Shown piece by piece: positions 39,173-39,554 of a DNA stretch of 39,554 nucleotides; position 1 is the first letter of the stretch; the number at the start of each line of letters is the position of its first letter. The position numbers and the translations under genes were made by a program. The DNA is from WUQU01 sp038849025 (GTDB lineage: Archaea > Thermoproteota > Bathyarchaeia > Bathyarchaeales > Bathycorpusculaceae): the NCBI GenBank assembly GCA_038849025.1, contig JAWCNE010000007.1:1-39554 (forward strand), written 5' to 3'. The notes under the pieces were generated by a model. The model saw only the letters and a list, made by a program, of their open reading frames with translations, was not told the origin of the DNA and did no database searches.

Positions 39173-39554
39173 ATGGCTGTTGTTGGTGTTGATTTTAGCG
39201 GGAAGTTTCCGGATGCTCCTCCTTGTTATTGTGTAGCTGTTAGGGATGGACGTTTTCGTTGTGTTTTGATGACGAGGAAGGCGAAGCGAATTGTCAGAAA
39301 GCATAGAATTCCGAAGGCTTTGGCTACTGCTGCCTTAATTTATTATGCGGTTTTGCCTTTGGTTAGGCGGGGTGATATTGTTTTGATTGATTCGGAATGC
39401 GACGTGAAGTATTTGAGGAAGGTGCGAAGGTATTTGGAGAAGGTTTTGGATGTTTCTTCTGTTGCCGTTGGGCATATTTCTGATAGGGCTATTGAGAGGG
39501 CGGATAAGTTATCAAAGGTGTTTAGAAAGAGAAAATACGGGATGAGAAAGACCC
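39173..39554 (+). CDS. Unknown protein, RNase H-like N-terminus (cut by window edge)
   Basis: A frame from ATG 39173 stays open to the window end (127 codons). It starts MAVVGVDFSGKFPDAPPCYC, a strand with an Asp as in RNase H-fold proteins. Next come a basic region RKAKRIVRKHRIPKALATA, a strand DIVLIDSECDVKYLRKVRRY with a second acidic cluster, and VSSVAVGHISDRAIERADK. The alternating strand pattern with acidic ends would suit a nuclease or ATPase-like RNase H fold, but this is only a shape argument. Codon use is rich in GTT and TTG. I do not recognise the family. Confidence 0.7.
   Translation, partial: MAVVGVDFSGKFPDAPPCYCVAVRDGRFRCVLMTRKAKRIVRKHRIPKALATAALIYYAVLPLVRRGDIVLIDSECDVKYLRKVRRYLEKVLDVSSVAVGHISDRAIERADKLSKVFRKRKYGMRKT

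Noticed and set aside
1..39554. CRISPR arrays, insertion sequences, prophage
   Set aside because: No regularly spaced direct repeats, transposase or integrase motifs, or phage structural genes were seen on either strand.

Overview
The window is chromosomal DNA of an archaeon. The evidence is TFB, aIF1/SUI1, EF-1 alpha, archaeal-type S12 and S7, pantoate kinase with archaeal phosphopantetheine adenylyltransferase, diphthine synthase, CTP-dependent riboflavin kinase, TATA-box promoters with very short leaders, T-rich ends and a tRNA-Lys with a non-canonically placed intron. The mix of a short crenarchaeal-style XPF nuclease, a GH5 glycosidase, TadC-type pilus genes and a pyrolysin-like surface protease fits a TACK-group lineage such as Bathyarchaeia. 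That lineage call is an inference from gene content; no rRNA is present. Base composition is moderate, and I see no insertion sequence, prophage or CRISPR array.

Layout. Positions 1-1736 hold two divergent BioB-like radical SAM genes (the first cut by the window edge) with a winged-helix regulator between them; they resemble the two-protein archaeal lipoyl synthase (LipS1/LipS2). A stand-alone LplA large domain lies at 9962-10753. Positions 1733-9745 hold a LeuA/homocitrate-synthase-family enzyme, a decayed nitroreductase, an XPF-type nuclease with a small unknown partner, EF-1 alpha, a GH5 glycosidase, a DRG-like GTPase and S7/S12. Positions 10778-13932 carry a ComEC-like metallo-beta-lactamase protein and a three-gene CoA operon (ECF S-component, pantoate kinase, PPAT).

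Positions 14001-21554 are a complete-looking type IV pilus locus: a major pilin with its own promoter and T-rich end, then five further pilin-like proteins around an ATPase and a TadC-like platform. Both promoters carry the same inverted-repeat motif, and a perfect 18-bp palindrome lies in the divergent region. RibK (21631) and RibL (22966) together cover riboflavin to FAD; RibL sits in an operon with DphB, a DUF357 protein and a rhomboid protease.

Positions 24580-37094 are more accessory and envelope-oriented: tRNA-Lys, an ABC-2 exporter, a pentameric ligand-gated ion channel, tRNA-Ala, a fusion of a HAD phosphatase to a membrane CTP-dependent-kinase-like domain, a membrane-anchored TIM-barrel protein, a stand-alone copy of the encapsulin-linked ferritin-like domain, a 1567-residue surface subtilase with a coiled-coil stalk, tRNA-Gln and a nucleotidyltransferase with a helical HEPN-like region. 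Positions 37347-39554 return to core information processing: TFB with a possible overlapping upstream ORF, a zinc ribbon protein, aIF1 and a truncated unknown gene.

The strongest points for follow-up are the ion channel, the shared operator of the pilus promoters, the stalked subtilase, the HAD-kinase fusion, the split lipoyl synthase, the shell-less ferritin-like domain and the nitroreductase fossil.
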